In this document: positions 52,560 to 64,000 of the stretch, one piece after another | Layout of the letters: each line of letters opens with the position of its first letter | Numbering within the stretch: position 1 is the stretch's first letter | Source: Amaranthus tricolor | Lineage: Eukaryota > Streptophyta > Magnoliopsida > Caryophyllales > Amaranthaceae | Assembly (NCBI RefSeq): GCF_026212465.1 | Contig: NC_080049.1 | Span: 20,816,309-20,880,308, forward strand | DNA length: 64,000 nucleotides | Reading direction: 5' to 3' | Translations under genes and position numbers: made by a program | Notes under the pieces: model-generated | Seen by the model: only the letters and a program-made list of their open reading frames with translations | The model's database searches: none | Told to the model about the DNA's origin: nothing

Positions 52560-53230
52560 TGATTTATTATGAATCAAATAGGAGAAGGACTTTTTGTTGA
52601 AGCTCGCTCATTAACAAAGCCTCCACTCTTTTGCAACACCAATTTCTCCCATTGGAAGACCCTAATGTAGATATTCCTTATTGATCAACACAAAAAACTT
52701 TGGGAAATTATCAAAATGTTCCTAAAGTTTGTACGAAAAAGGATGCAAATATAACGATGTTCCTAAGAGTAAATTTGAATTCAATCAAATTGATTTTCGA
52801 AGTTGTTTTAATGAAGTTTAGAGTAATGAATCAATTTTATTGTGCACTTAGTGTTACCGAGTTCAATAGGATTTCTTCTTATTCAACCGTCAAAGAAATA
52901 TGGGATAAACTTGTCGTCATCTATAAAGGGACAAATCAAGAGAAGGAAAGTATAATTAACATATTTATTCATCAATACAAAAAGTTCAAGATAAAGCCTA
53001 ATAAAAGCATTAATAAAATGTTCACACACTTTACTTTGATAATTAATAGCCTTAATTCTCTTAGAAAGACTTTTTCGATTGCAGAAAAAGTCTTTCTCGA
53101 TCCAAGTAAGACCTAAAGTAATAACTATCGAAGAAGTACAAGATTTTTGAACTTTAATCTTGGATGATATTCTTAGAAGCTTACAACTCATTAGTTGACT
53201 ATCTATGATGATGAGAAAGGCGTTATTAAT
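52560..53230 (+). pseudogene. Ty1/copia gag relic (UBN2-type, SIRE-like)
   Basis: The frame at 52700-53116 reads NQFYCALSVTEFNRISSYST, then VKEIWDKLVVIYKGTNQEKE and MFTHFTLIINSLNSLRKTFS. This is the UBN2 gag domain (PF14223-type) in order, with stops before and after. Upstream, PPLFCNTNFSHWKTLM is present in shifted frames (about 52620). No protease, RT or LTR was found, so only a fragment remains. Confidence 0.82.
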
Positions 53231-53299
53231 CAAACCTTGAAAAATTTTGCCCTCAAATCATGAGTTTTAGATCAGATCAAATTTCTAATTTAAATTCTT

Positions 53300-53670
53300 A
53301 CTCCTTCCGTTTCTTTTTTATCTTCCACATTACTATAACGGGTAGTTTTAAAAGTTCTTCCACTTTAGAATACTTTCTATTTTTAGAAAGTTTTTATCTC
53401 ACTTTTACCCCTTAAAATCCCCCTTTTCTTTTAATGTACCCATTTTCTTTTATTTATAATTATTTTCTCTCTCATACTTCCAATACAATCATTACTTCAC
53501 ACTACCATTTAATTAAAATAATACCCACTACAACCTCATACTTCCAATACAATCATTACTTCCCACTATTATATAATTAAAATAATACCCACTATCACCA
53601 AAGATTCTTTTTTTCTTAATTTTTGTGAAATACCCAAATAGGAAGAACAAATAGGAACGGAGGGAGTAAC
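53300..53670. mobile_element. Stowaway-like MITE with internal duplication
   Basis: Left end TACTCCTTCCGTTTC and right end, in reverse complement, TTACTCCCTCCGTTCCTATT. The inside holds a ~57-bp duplication, CATACTTCCAATACAATCAT at about 53474 and again at 53538. Confidence 0.78.
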
Positions 53671-54504
53671 TTCTAACTTTGCAAATAAATTTCGTCAAGG
53701 AATAGAAAGTCAAGACGTATTCCTCCGTTCCACTCATAGCTCACTCAAACTCAACCAACACAATTCCACCTCCTTTTTCTATTTTATTAATTATTATTAA
53801 TTAATTAAAGGGTAATGACATCCCTACAAAAAATTAATAAATTTCATTTATTATTAATAATATTAAATTTTTAAGAGAATCTAATCTAGAAATTATAAAA
53901 TAATTAATATTTTATATAATGACTTTAACTTCTTAAGATAGAATAAATGTTAAAATAATTAAATATAATTAAATATTTGTGTTTCCATAGAAAAAATAAT
54001 ATTAAACTACATGAATTAAATATAAGATTCTTTCATATATACAAACCTAAGAGCTGTATATATTATTTTCTTTAATTAAAAACTAAAAAAAAGCCAGAGG
54101 ATTCTAGTGAAACCAACATAAACTAAAAGCAAAACTATAATATAAAAATCTTATCTCCATCCTATCCAATAATAAAAATTTTAACTTTTGAGAATATACA
54201 AAATCTTTTACCTTTATATTATTTCTTCTATCTTAATCAATTTTTATAACGCTCAATTGATAGATATATATTGCGATAAAAAAAACGAGTTTTGATGTAG
54301 CTATATAAATTTAAGATACAATAAAAAATAGAAATATAATTTAAATTAGAAAATAATACTCTATCCATTCCTTAATGAAATTTCCAAACGAAAATTAAGA
54401 AAAATATAATCTTTTAGATGGTGGAGATATTATTTTGATAAATAATAGTTTTGATGGAAGAAAAGTTCAGACTATAAATATTAAAAAATATATTAAAAGA
54501 ATGT
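53671..54504. other. AT-rich intergenic region
   Basis: Nothing was recognised beyond short AT runs. Confidence 0.45.
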
Positions 54505-54985
54505 ACTCCCGCAGTCCAATTTAATTTGTAGTATTTTTTCGTTTTGGTTCGTCCCACTTAATTTGCATCATTTATATTTTTGGATTATTACCCACCAATT
54601 TCTTTTAATCTCATCCACACAATTTAATTCTCTTTAATTTTTATCTACACAATTCATTTTCTCTCTTCATTTATTACCATTATCCATCTTTTTCTTAAAA
54701 ACCAAAAATTTTATCTTTGATTCAAACTATATGGGACAGGGAGTAAGTGGAAAAAATATAGGGACTACAATAATAAAAATTATTTTATAAAGTTAGTAGA
54801 AGACATGTGAGGACAATATGAAATATAAAAATGTTAAAATAAAATTAGTGGAAGATATGTGGTGACTATAAGCATTATTAAAATATTAAAATTTGTGATA
54901 TATGGAAAGGTTTTTTATGGAAATAACAAATGGAACACCCCAAAATGAAAAATAGGAACTTCTTAAGGAACGAAGGGAGTATAAA
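54505..54985. mobile_element. One or two adjoining Stowaway-like MITEs
   Basis: TACTCCCGCAGTCC at 54505 pairs with GGGACAGGGAGTA at about 54732. A further matching right end, GGAACGAAGGGAGTATA, lies at about 54970. The inner GGGAGTA suggests one complete copy (about 240 bp) joined to the right half of another. Confidence 0.65.
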
Positions 54986-55545
54986 AATAAAAAATCTAGG
55001 TACTTCATCTGTTTCATAATACTGGCTACATTTAATTTATTACACAATTTAATATGTTATTTTGACCATTTATATATGAGCAATACACGTCTAAAAGTTA
55101 TAAAAAGTTAATATTATAAAAATATTTGATTTAACAATTCAAACAAAATCTTATTAACCGCAATATTTAAAATAAACTTAAACAGACTAATACCCATAAT
55201 CATAACGCAGCAAACATAACGAAGCAAGTATTAATTATGGTATAATTTTCTTGTTATTTTAGAGATAAAAGTGGGATTTTAAAAGTTTAGTTTCCGTAAA
55301 CTAAAAAACTTGAGCTACTTTCCTACAACTAGTCACGCAACTTCTCTCCCCCTCCATTCCTTCCAACCTCTTCCTCAACTTCCCTTCCTTTATATTCCCC
55401 ATCCTCACACTTCCACTCATTCACTGAACCATATAACTTATTCAATATTCATTCCCCCCGCCTCTCTTAACAACTTTTTTCTTTCTATTCCTTTTTCTGC
55501 GATCATCTCAGACTTCGCCTTTATATATTCATAATAATAATAATA
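54986..55545 (+). promoter_or_regulatory. Upstream region and leader of the zinc-finger gene
   Basis: From about 55310 the sequence turns C/T-rich, as in a plant 5' UTR. CCTTTATATTCC at about 55386 is a possible TATA box. No upstream ATG lies between it and the start codon at 55546, which is preceded by a short (AAT)n run ending ATAATGGCG. Confidence 0.5.
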
Positions 55546-56298
55546 ATGGCGGTCTATGCTCTAAACTCCCCAACAACCCCTCATTCCCCATTCCAATTTG
55601 ATTATCCTTCTTTCGATCATTGGGTCAAGAAAAAACGAACTAAACGCTCTCGTAACGATATGTCGCCGCCGTCCGCCACCATCTCCACCTCCACAACCAC
55701 CAATCACCGCCTCTCCGAAGAAGAATATCTCGCTTTTTGCCTCCTTATGCTTGCCCAAGGTGGCGGCGAAACGGCTACTCCTCCCACTCTTCTTCCTCCA
55801 AACCTAAATAACACTAATACCCGACTTGTTTTCAAGTGTTCGGTTTGCGGTAAAGGGTTCGGATCCTACCAAGCTCTTGGCGGTCACAAAGCCAGTCACC
55901 GGAAACCTACCAGGGAAGATGATCACAAGCCTTCTTCCTCGGGTATGATCACTTCTACAGGAAAAACCCATCAGTGCTCGATTTGTCAGAAGATTTTTCC
56001 GACCGGTCAAGCTTTGGGCGGCCACAAACGGTGTCACTATGAAGGAACTATTGGTAGTGCTGCTGCAACAAAGAGTGGAAGTGGGACCGTTTCTGAAGGT
56101 GTGGGCTCCACTTTTAGTGTAAGCCATGGCGGTGGTTCTTCTTCACAAAGAGACTTTGACCTTAACCTACCCGCCTTACCTGAGCTCCAACCCGTTGACT
56201 TTTTCAAGATGAGGAATCAAAGTCAACGATTTTGTGGTGATGAAGAGGTTGAAAGTCCACATCCTTCCAAGAGATCTCGCCTCACATTAATGGAGTAA
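55546..56298 (+). CDS. C2H2 zinc-finger transcriptional repressor, ZAT/AZF type
   Basis: Intronless, 250 residues, complete. Two Cys2-His2 fingers each hold the plant-specific QALGGH helix: finger 1 with Cys98, Cys101, His114, His118 and finger 2 with Cys144, Cys147, His160, His164. A basic stretch KKKRTKRSR (28-36) is the B-box and nuclear signal. [16 protein letters not shown] (58-73) is the L-box. DFDLNLP (203-209) is the EAR/DLN repression motif. This set of motifs and the order B-box, L-box, fingers, EAR define the C1-2i group that includes ZAT10/STZ and AZF proteins, which bind DNA in the nucleus and repress genes in drought, salt, cold and other stress responses (family knowledge). The start is fixed by the first ATG after the leader in good context. 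Which family member it equals was not decided. Confidence 0.96.
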   Translation: MAVYALNSPTTPHSPFQFDYPSFDHWVKKKRTKRSRNDMSPPSATISTSTTTNHRLSEEEYLAFCLLMLAQGGGETATPPTLLPPNLNNTNTRLVFKCSVCGKGFGSYQALGGHKASHRKPTREDDHKPSSSGMITSTGKTHQCSICQKIFPTGQALGGHKRCHYEGTIGSAAATKSGSGTVSEGVGSTFSVSHGGGSSSQRDFDLNLPALPELQPVDFFKMRNQSQRFCGDEEVESPHPSKRSRLTLME

Positions 56299-57160
56299 TT
56301 GAGAATTATAATTTGATTTATAATTTTCTTTTTTTTAAAAAAAGCAATTCTTAGAAATTGGGATGGAATTTTGATTACCAATTTTGGGGTAGGATAATAA
56401 TTTTTAGTTTGCTCTGTTTTTTCTGGTGTACAGTATATAATCTACTAGTATACTCTTACCATACTTGCTTTATACTTGATTGTATAAAAGTGAATTTACT
56501 TAAATAATACAATTCAATTTATTCTTTGAAGGTTGTACTTAAGTAATTTAGAAAATCTACCGTTCTAGATTTTTTTATAATAACATAGAAACATAAGTTT
56601 GAAAATATTGATTAAATTGATGAACGTCAAATTTGAAAATGTCAATTTTAATATTTAAATTTTCAATTTCAAATATTAACGTACCTTCGAATAACTTGTC
56701 TTAATTCCATATGTTATGAAAGCCTTTGGATTGGTGTAAACAGAATTGATAAAACAGAGTATAAATAACCAAATATTATGAATTTGGGGAAGAAATTGGT
56801 TGATGTTATGGGCTGTTTATTTTCTAATGTACTGGAAATTGTTGTTTCTTTTCCACAAGCTTGTGTAGCACTTGTAAAAAGTAAGAATGATCCATTGCTA
56901 CCGGGGAAGCAAATTCTTTAGAGATCGAGTGTATTTTTACTTACATTATAAAAATAGAACCTTTTGTAATAACTTAAAAGAGAAAAATATTCAAGTTAAA
57001 AAAAATACATAATTATTGTCTAAAAATGAAAACAAAATAACTAAAATACTAGACATGTTTTAATTAGACATATATAAACAAATTAATAATTTTTTATTAA
57101 AATGAGACTAACATGACAATTGACACTAGTTGTATAACAAAATAACATTAATATTATTGT
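56299..57160. other. 3' flank of the zinc-finger gene, intergenic
   Basis: Contains the 3' UTR; a T8/A8 run lies at 56330. No further gene was seen. Confidence 0.5.
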
Positions 57161-57164
57161 ACTT

Positions 57165-57424
57165 CTTTCGTTTTTTTTGTTTACCTATTTTAAATTTGTC
57201 CAGTTTAAGAGGGAGAAGTTTAGATTAGATTTTTGAAGTATATATATTGAATATAAAATATATTCATGTGAGATCTAATAGATTTGTCTTGATGTAAAGT
57301 TTTTTAATATATAATTTTTATAATTTTTTATAATGCATACTTAGAGATATTAAGACTTAAAATTTACTAAAAAAAGGCGTGTAAAAGGTAAAATGGACAA
57401 ACAAAAAGAAACGGAGGGAGTTAT
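57165..57424. mobile_element. Stowaway-like MITE
   Basis: Left TACTTCTTTCGTTTTTTTTG; right, in reverse complement, AACTCCCTCCGTTTCTTTTTG. About 260 bp, non-coding, with the GTGAGATCTAATAGATTTGTC internal block seen in related copies. Confidence 0.78.
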
Positions 57425-58761
57425 AACAACTAACAAAAAATAAAAGAGAAAAATCAGAGTGAATGGACGAATATGTAATTATTTATAGTTGGTTAATAAA
57501 TAAGACGAGAGCATGAATTGAGGAATATGTTAATGAAGTTGTTTTTACCAACTACAAATTATTACATTGTTAATTAGCTACATCGGTAAATACATGAGGC
57601 TCTTTTATTTTTGGGTCCTGTGCGATTGTACACATTACAAGCCCTTAGAATTACTCATGTAATAAACCTAAAAAAATAAAAATTAAAACAAAAATATATA
57701 AATAAAAATTATTCTTGTAAAGGTTGTTAAGAAGATATGAACCTTTTAACCCCATGTACTATAAAAGCATCCCCTATCATTGAGCCACTAAAATTTAATT
57801 GCTCTAATAGAGTAATTGTTATATTACTAATATGAACAAAAAGTCGACAAGGGCCGAAATTAAATTTTTGACCATAAGCTTATGCCATGGGTTATCGGCC
57901 CTTCTTGTGACTTTGCCCATGAAGAAGACTACTACATCATTATTTTATCTTCAAAATAGTTATCATATAATCATGTAATATGAATTTTAGCTCTATCTTG
58001 CTTAATAACCAACACGGAGGTCGTTTTTACTCCCGGCAAGGTGGATATTTATTAAGGGACCAAAACTATAAAGGAGTTTAATATATCAACTTATTAATAG
58101 AGTCATGTAAAACGTAGAATATTATTTGTAATATTATAACTTTATCTTTAATCAATAACTACAAATGTTATTCTCTTGCAATATAAATGGTTAGCATGCA
58201 TTTTTTATTAAGGGTAAATTTTGACTTTAAAATTTCAATAATTGGATCTAACTGAGGCAAAATAAATGTAGTTGACTCAACTTTTGATGCACCATAAAAT
58301 TGTTGGTCAAATTAGTAAATTAAAATAAAAAATTAATTACTACTTCAAGAAAAGTTTAATTTACATATATCCTTATAAACTATTTTTTAATAAACCTTTA
58401 AAATTTTATTTATTTTGTTGCGTAAAGTAAAAATATTATTCTAGGTTGACAATATGCTACATATACTTTACTTGGTAAAATAGTTTTTTAAAGAAGGGAA
58501 TATAGATGACATTCACAAAATAAATATCATTAAAGTAAGAATAAGATGAGAATAAGATGAGTATTCGTTTTAAGGTGATCATGTTCTATAACCATGAACC
58601 CTTGACCAATTTGACATTTACTTGTTATTTTCTTTATCTTAATATAGTCTAAAAATTTTGATTAAAGAAATAGACACTTAATAAAATATGCAATTTATGG
58701 TAACTTCTTATATCAATTGAGATGTATATGACAAGTCTAGCTACGTACATCTATAAAAATT
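57425..58761. other. Intergenic region between the zinc-finger gene and the satellite
   Basis: No gene. 57600-57800 resembles transposon terminal sequence (a tRNA-like TGAGCCACTA block in reverse), but ends could not be set. Confidence 0.45.
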
Positions 58762-61700
58762 ATAAAATATACACAAAATAGTGTTGTGTGCCATGTTTCA
58801 TGCAAACAAACAGAGTTTTTAACTACTTTATGCGAAAAAGTGCCAAAAACGGTTAAAAACCCTTAAAAACACAACTTACCATGTAATTTCAAGCATATGA
58901 CTATTGTTTTCAATTCTATTTGTTTTAACACAATAATATATCCCGAATAGTGTGGTGTGCCAAGTTTCATGCCAAACAAACCAAGTATGAACTACTTTAT
59001 GTGTGAAAGTGCCAAAAACACTTCAAAAACCTTTAAAAAGCCACATAGCATGTAATTTCAAGCATATGTCTATTTTCTTAAATTCTAACCATTTAAACAC
59101 AATAATATATACCACATATTATTGTGTGCCAAGTTTCATGCTAAACAAACTAAGTTTTAACTACTTTATGTAAGAAAGTGCCAAAAAAGTTTAAAAAGCC
59201 TTAAAAACGCAACTTAGCATGATATTTGCTGCATATGACTATTGTTTCAAATTCAAACCATTTCAACACAATAATATATGTCAAATAGTGTTTTGTGTAA
59301 TGTTTCATGCCAATCAAACTAAGTTTGAACAACTTTATGCGAGAAAATGCCAAAAATGCTTAAAAAGCGTTAAAAATGCAACTTAGCTCGTAATTTGAAG
59401 CATATGACTATTGTTTTCATTTCTATCCATCTTAACACAATAATATATCCCGAATAGTGTTGTGTGCCAAGTTTCATCCAAAACAAACCAAGTATGAAAT
59501 ACTTTATGCGAGAAAGTGATAAAAACGTTTCAAAAACCTTTAAAACGCCACTTAGCATGTAATTTCAAGCACATAAATATTTTCCTAAAATCTAACCATT
59601 TTAACACAATAATATATACCAAATAGTGTTGTGTGCCAAGTTTCATACCAAACAAACTGAATTTTAACTACTTTATGCGAGATAGTGCCGAAAACGCTTA
59701 AAAAACCTTAAAAAAGCAACATAGCATGTATTTTCCATCATATAACCATTGTTTTCATTTCTAACCATTTCAACCCAACAATATATACTAAATAGTGTTG
59801 TCTGCCAATTTTCATGCCAAATAAACAAAGTTTGAACTACTTTATGCGAAAAAGTGCCAAAAACACTTTAAAAAGCTTTAAAACGCAACTTAAAACGTAA
59901 TTTCAAGCATATGACTATTATTTTCAGTTATAACTATTTCAACACAATAATATATACTGACTAGTGTTGTGTGCCAAGTTTCATGCCAAACACACCAAGT
60001 ATAAACTAATTTATGCGAAAAAGTGCCAAAAATGCTTAGTAGACCTTAAAAACGCAACTTAGCATGTAATTTGAAGCATACGACTATTGATTTCAATTCT
60101 AACCATTTCAACGCAATAATATATACCTAATAGTGTTATATACCAAGTTTCATGCCGATCAAACCAAATTTGAACTACTTTATGCGAGAAAGTGCCAAAA
60201 AAGTTGTAAAAAAACCTTTAAAACGCAAATTAGTACGTAATTTCAAGCATATGACTACTTTTTTGATTCTATCCGTTTTAACAAAGTATTATATACCAAA
60301 TAGTGTTGTGTATCAACTATGATGCGCAATAAACCAAGTTTGAACTACTTTATGCCACAAAGAGCCAAAAAAGCTTAAAAAATCTTTAAAACGCCACTTA
60401 ATATGCAATTTCAAGCATATGACTATGGTTTTAAATTCTAACTTATTCAACACAATAATTTAGACCAAATAGTGTTGTGTGCCAAGTTCCACGCCAAACA
60501 AACCAAGTTTGAACTACTGTATGCGAGAAATTGCCAAAAACGCTTAAACAAACCTATAAAAACGACACTTAGCACGTAATTTCCAGCATACGACTATTGT
60601 TTTCCATTCTAACCATTTCAACACAATAATATATACCAAATAGTGTTTTGTCCCATGTTTAGTGCCAAACAAACCAAGTGTTAACTACTTTATGGGAGAA
60701 ATTGCCAAAAATGCTTAAAAAAACCTTAAAAACGCAACTTAGCGCGTAATTTCCAGCGTATGACTATTGTTTTCAGTTCTAACCATTTCAACACAATAAT
60801 ATATACTAAATAGTGTTTTGCGCCTAGTTCTTTGCCAAACAAACCAACTTTGAACTATTTAATGCGAGAAAGTGCTAAAAACGCTTATAAAACTGTAAAA
60901 ACGCAACTTAGCACGTAATATTAAGCATATGACTATTTTTTACGATTCTAGCCATTTCCACATAATAATATATACCAAATAGTGTTGTGTGCCAAGTTTC
61001 ATGCCAATCAAACTAATTATTAACTACTTTATGCGAAAAAGTGCAAAAAACACTTAGAAAACCTTAAAAATGCAACTTAGCACATCATTTCAAGCATAAG
61101 ACTATTGATGTAATTTCTAACCAATTCAACACAATAATATATACCAAATAGTGTTTTGTGCCACGTTTCACGCCAAACAAACCAAGTTTGAACTACTTTA
61201 TGCGAGAAAGTGCCAAAAACGCTTAAAAAACCTTCAAAACGCAATTAATACGTAATTTCAAGCACAAAACTATTATTTTCATTTCTACATGTTTTAACAC
61301 AATAATGTATACTTAATAGTGTTGTGTGCCAAGTTTTATGCCAAACAAACCAAATTGAACTACTTTGTGGGAGAAAGTGCCAAAAACGCTTCAAAAACCT
61401 TTAAAACGCCACTTAGCATTTAATTTGAAGCATATGACTATTTTGTTAAATTCTAACCATTTCAACACAATAATATATACCAAATAGTGTTATGTGCCAA
61501 GTTTCATGCCAAACAAACCAAGTTTTAACTACTTTATGTGAGAATGTGCCAAAAAAAATTTGTAAAAACCTTAAAAATGCAACTTAGCACGTAATTTCCA
61601 GCATATGACTATTGTTTTCAATTCTAAACAATTCAACACAATGATACATATCAAATAGTGTTATGTGCCAAGTTCTACGCCAAACAAACTAAGTTTGAAC

Positions 61701-64000
61701 TACTTTATGCGTGAAATTGCCAAGAACGCTTAAAAAACCATAAAAACGCAATTTACCACGTAATTTCAAGTATATAACTATTGTATTAAATTCGAACCAT
61801 TTCAACACAATAATAAAAACTAAATAATGTTCAGTGCCAAGTTTTATGCCAATCAAACCCAATTATGAATTACTCTATGCGAAAAACTTCAAAAAGCGCT
61901 TCGAAAACCTTGAAAACGCAACTTAGCACGTAATTTGAGGAGTATTACTATTATTTTCAATTCTAACCATTTTAACACAATAATACATACCAAATAGATT
62001 TGTATGCCAAGTTCAATGCCAAAAAAACTAAATTGAACTTCTTTATGCCAGAAATTTTCAAAAAAGTTTAAAAAAACCTTAAAAAACCCTTTAAAATGCA
62101 ACTTAGCATGTAATTTCAAGAGTATGACTATTGTTTTCAATTCTAACCGTCTTAGCACAATAATATATCCCAAATAGTGTTGTGTGCCAAGTTTCATTCC
62201 AATCAAACCAATTATGAATAACTTAATGCGAAAATGTGTAAAAAACGCTTAGCAAACATTCAAAACGCAATTTAACACGTAGTTTGAAGCATACAACTAT
62301 TGTTTTAAATTCTAACTTTTTTAACACAATAAAACATACTCATGCCAAGTTTCATGCAAAAAAAAAACTATATTCAAACTACTTTATGCGAGAAATTGCC
62401 CAAAAAGATTTTAAAAACCTTAAAAAACCTTTAAAATACAATTTAGCACGTATTTTCAAGCATATGATTATTATTTTCAATTCTATCCATTTTAACATAA
62501 ATAATATTTCCCAAATTGTGTAGTGTGCCAAGTTTAATGCCAAAATAGCAAAGTTTGAAGTACTTTATACGAGAAAGTGCAAAAAACGCTTAAAAAACCT
62601 TTATAATGCCACTTAACATGTAATTTCAAGCATATGACTATATTTTTAAATTCTAACCATTTCCAAACAATAATTTATACCAAATAGTATTGTGTGCCAA
62701 GTTTCACACCAAACAAACCAAGTTTGAACTACTTTATGCAAGAAATTGCGAAAAACGCTTAAAAAACCTATAAAAACGCAACTTAGCACATGATTTCTAG
62801 CATATGACTATTGTTTTCAATTCTAACCATTTCAACACAATAATATATACCAATTAGTGTTGTGTCCCCAGCTTCGTGCCAAACAAACCAAGTTTGAACT
62901 ACTTTATGCGAGAAAGTGCCAAAAACGCTTAAAAAACCTTTAAAACGCAACTTAGCACGTAATTTCCAGCATATGACTGTTGTTTATAATTTTAACCACT
63001 TCAACACAATAATATCTAGCAAATAGTGATGTGTGCCAAGTTTCATGCCAAACAAACAAAGTTTTTAACTACTTTATTCAAAAAAGTGCTAAATACGCTT
63101 AGAAAACCTTAAAAACGCAACTTAGCAAGTAATTTCAAGTATATGATTTTTTTTTTCAATTCTAACCATTTCGACACAGTAATATATACCAAATAGTGTT
63201 GTGTGCTAAGTTTCACACCAAACAAACCAAGTTTGAACTACTTTCTGTGAGAAAGTGCAAAAAACGCTTAAAAAACTTAAATACGCAACATAGCACGTAA
63301 TATTTAGCATACGAGTATTGTTTACAATTCTAACAATTTCCACATAATAATATATACCAAATAGTGTTGTATGCCAAGTTACATGCATTTCAAACCAATT
63401 ATGAACTACTTTATATGAAAAAGTGCAAAAAACGCATTGAAAACCTTAAAAACATAACTTAGCAAGTAATATGAAGCATATGACTATTGTTTTCAATTCT
63501 ATCCATTTCAAGACAATAATATATTCCAAATTGAATTTTTATGTCAAGTTTTATGCCAAACAAACTAAATTTGAACTACTTTATGCGAGAAAGTGCCAAA
63601 AAAGGTTAAAAAAAACCTTAAAAACGCAAGTAAGCACGTAATTTCAAATATATGACTATTGTTTTCAATGCTATCCGTTTTAACACAATAATATATCCGA
63701 AATAGTGTTGTGTGTCAAGTTTCATGACAAACATACCAAGTATGAACTACTTTATGGGGGAAAGTACCATAAACGCTTCAAAAACCTTAAAAACACAACT
63801 TAACATGTAATTTTTAGCATATGAATATTTTCTTAAATTCTAACCATTTCCACACAATAACATATACCAAATAGTGTTGTGTGCCAAGTTTCACGCCAAA
63901 CAAACTAAGTTTGAACTACTTTATGCGAGAAAGTGTCAAAAAAGCATAAAAAAAACCTTAAAAAGGCAACTTTGCATGTAATTTCCTACATATGACTATT
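58762..64000. repeat. ~170-bp satellite array, about 31 monomers, open at the window end
   Basis: The monomer includes AACACAATAATATATACCAA, ATAGTGTTGTGTGCCAAGTT, AACTACTTTATGCGAGAAAG, TGCCAAAAACGCTTAAAAAA and GCATATGACTATTG. CATATGACTATT recurs at 58896, 59066, 59235, 59405 and so on, a period of 169-170 bp. Copies differ by some 10-20 percent and all lie in the same orientation. The unit length is near a nucleosome repeat, as in many centromeric or pericentromeric plant satellites. Open frames inside are chance products. Confidence 0.97.

Noticed and set aside
55310..55534. Upstream open frame before the zinc-finger gene
   Set aside because: It has no ATG (begins TTG) and lies in a C/T-rich leader.
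58762..64000. CRISPR-like reading of the regular repeats
   Set aside because: The whole ~170-bp unit repeats with no unique spacers, in a plant genome; it is a satellite.

Overview
This is plant nuclear DNA, most likely a eudicot. The evidence is AT-rich non-coding sequence, three host genes with plant-type structure (two of them interrupted by GT-AG introns) and dense LTR retrotransposons, hAT and Stowaway-like elements. A Caryophyllales/chenopod origin is only a weak guess from the style of the repeats. About 5 kb of coding and intron sequence per gene is spread through roughly 45 kb of transposons, microsatellite and satellite DNA.

Layout. 1-1012 is a (TA)n microsatellite. 1013-3400 is unassigned and holds a 61-bp near-perfect palindrome. 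3402-7944 (minus) is a five-exon AKAP17A/XE7-like gene; a duplicated segment with TGCTTGC heptamers lies just upstream. 10.4-18.5 kb is a heavily decayed Ty1/copia element. It was hit by a hAT element with an 8-bp target duplication, and the junction was then amplified into three ~0.9-kb tandem copies. 19155-25111 (minus) is a six-exon cinnamoyl-CoA-reductase-like gene whose introns carry a MITE and a solo-LTR-like block. 27881-40657 (minus) is a complete 12.8-kb Ty3/gypsy Tat-type element with ~655-bp LTRs and target duplication AGACC. It sits inside a ~125-bp minisatellite. 41253-48498 is an old copia with short LTRs and duplication AGAAT, into which a second copia inserted at 41991; the right side of that nest has been deleted. 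48.5-55.2 kb is AT-rich intergenic DNA with MITEs and a gag relic. 55546-56298 (plus) is an intronless C2H2 zinc-finger repressor of the ZAT/AZF type. From about 58.76 kb to the window end runs a ~170-bp satellite array of about 31 monomers.

The most unusual object is the Tat element. Between pol and its 3' LTR it carries a gene on the opposite strand (30355-33367, plus). This gene has four exons, a product related to the 'putative gypsy type transposon' domain family (Pfam PF04195, Transposase_28) and a long coiled-coil C-terminus. Both sides of it are flanked by tandem repeats sharing one motif (GGGGTCCGACTTATCGA). Extra antisense ORFs are known for some Tat-lineage elements; the spliced structure and repeat framing here deserve a closer look. 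The gag-pol of this copy is broken by several stops and a frameshift although its two LTRs are nearly identical, so it is a recent insertion that could only move with help.

The three host genes are unrelated in function: a probable splicing-associated RRM-type protein, an NADPH-dependent short-chain reductase, and a stress-type transcriptional repressor. All coordinates and splice sites were read by eye; no alignment or database search was run.
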